Assembly: GCA_946479725.1 (NCBI GenBank)
Contig: CAMLHB010000107.1
Coordinates: forward strand, 1 to 7,863
Length of the DNA stretch: 7,863 nt
Direction of reading: 5' to 3'
Origin: an uncultured Actinomycetes bacterium
Lineage (GTDB): Bacteria; Actinomycetota; Thermoleophilia; Solirubrobacterales; 70-9
Shown here: positions 7,821-7,863 of the stretch, one piece after another
Layout: every line of letters starts with the position of its first letter
Numbering within the stretch: position 1 is the stretch's first letter
Notes under the pieces: generated by a model
Database searches by the model: none
What the model was told of the DNA's origin: nothing
What the model saw: the letters and a program-made list of their open reading frames with translations, nothing else
Program-made: the position numbers and the translations under genes

Positions 7821-7863
7821 ATGGATAAGGGCGTGGCTGTGCTGCTGACGGCGGTGACCGGAG
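7821..7863 (+). CDS. Possible start of a downstream gene, cut by the window edge
   Basis: An ATG at 7821, 33 nt after the polA stop, opens a frame for 14 codons to the window end (MDKGVAVLLTAVTG). The short basic head followed by a hydrophobic run looks like the beginning of a membrane segment or signal sequence, and it resembles the N-termini of small DMT/YdcZ-like membrane proteins, but 14 residues cannot decide this. No strong ribosome site is seen. A TAGTGT hexamer (7785-7790) overlaps the polA stop and could be a -10 box with a roughly 25-nt leader, which is weak evidence. Confidence 0.4.
   Translation, partial: MDKGVAVLLTAVTG

Overview
The window is very GC-rich and densely coding. It uses GTG and TTG starts as well as ATG, and it carries genes typical of high-GC Gram-positive bacteria: an ACT-domain malic enzyme, an AbiEi-like winged-helix/DUF559 protein and a DNA polymerase I whose proofreading site looks dead. 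I read it as a chromosomal segment from an actinobacterium in the broad sense, most likely Thermoleophilia/Solirubrobacterales. That placement is inference from family style, not from a marker-gene comparison.

Layout. On the minus strand (1-1863), a malic enzyme is followed 3 bp later by a TIGR01777/YfcH-type NAD(P)-binding epimerase, which runs off the left edge and appears frameshifted just before it. A short divergent intergenic region (1864-1934) separates these from a plus-strand block reaching the right edge. That block starts with two overlapping genes (1935-3796) for secreted proteins that are clearly paralogues of each other and that I cannot assign a function. A TfoX N-terminal-domain gene follows, broken by one frameshift and one nonsense codon (3843-4171). 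Next come a winged-helix/DUF559 protein (4229-5143), polA (5154-7787) and the first 43 bases of another possible gene.

How the genes relate. The malic enzyme links the TCA cycle to pyruvate and reducing power, and its N-terminal ACT domain suggests small-molecule control. PolA does gap filling, primer removal and repair synthesis. The stretch between the malic enzyme and polA is accessory in character: secreted paralogues of unknown role, a decaying gene and a nuclease-fold protein. No defence system, prophage, transposase, CRISPR array, rRNA or tRNA gene was seen.

Most unusual points. (1) A near-perfect 57-bp palindrome sits in frame inside the DUF559 gene, is exactly 19 codons long and adds a basic Ser/Pro/Arg/Gly insert between the two domains; it looks like a REP/palindromic-element insertion tolerated in a coding sequence. 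(2) The TfoX-like gene is a two-lesion pseudogene. (3) A TAGNNT hexamer lies 7-9 nt before three plus-strand starts (1935, 3843, 5154), suggesting leaderless transcripts. (4) The tandem secreted paralogues share a cysteine pair and a Gly-aromatic-Glu-Gly motif.
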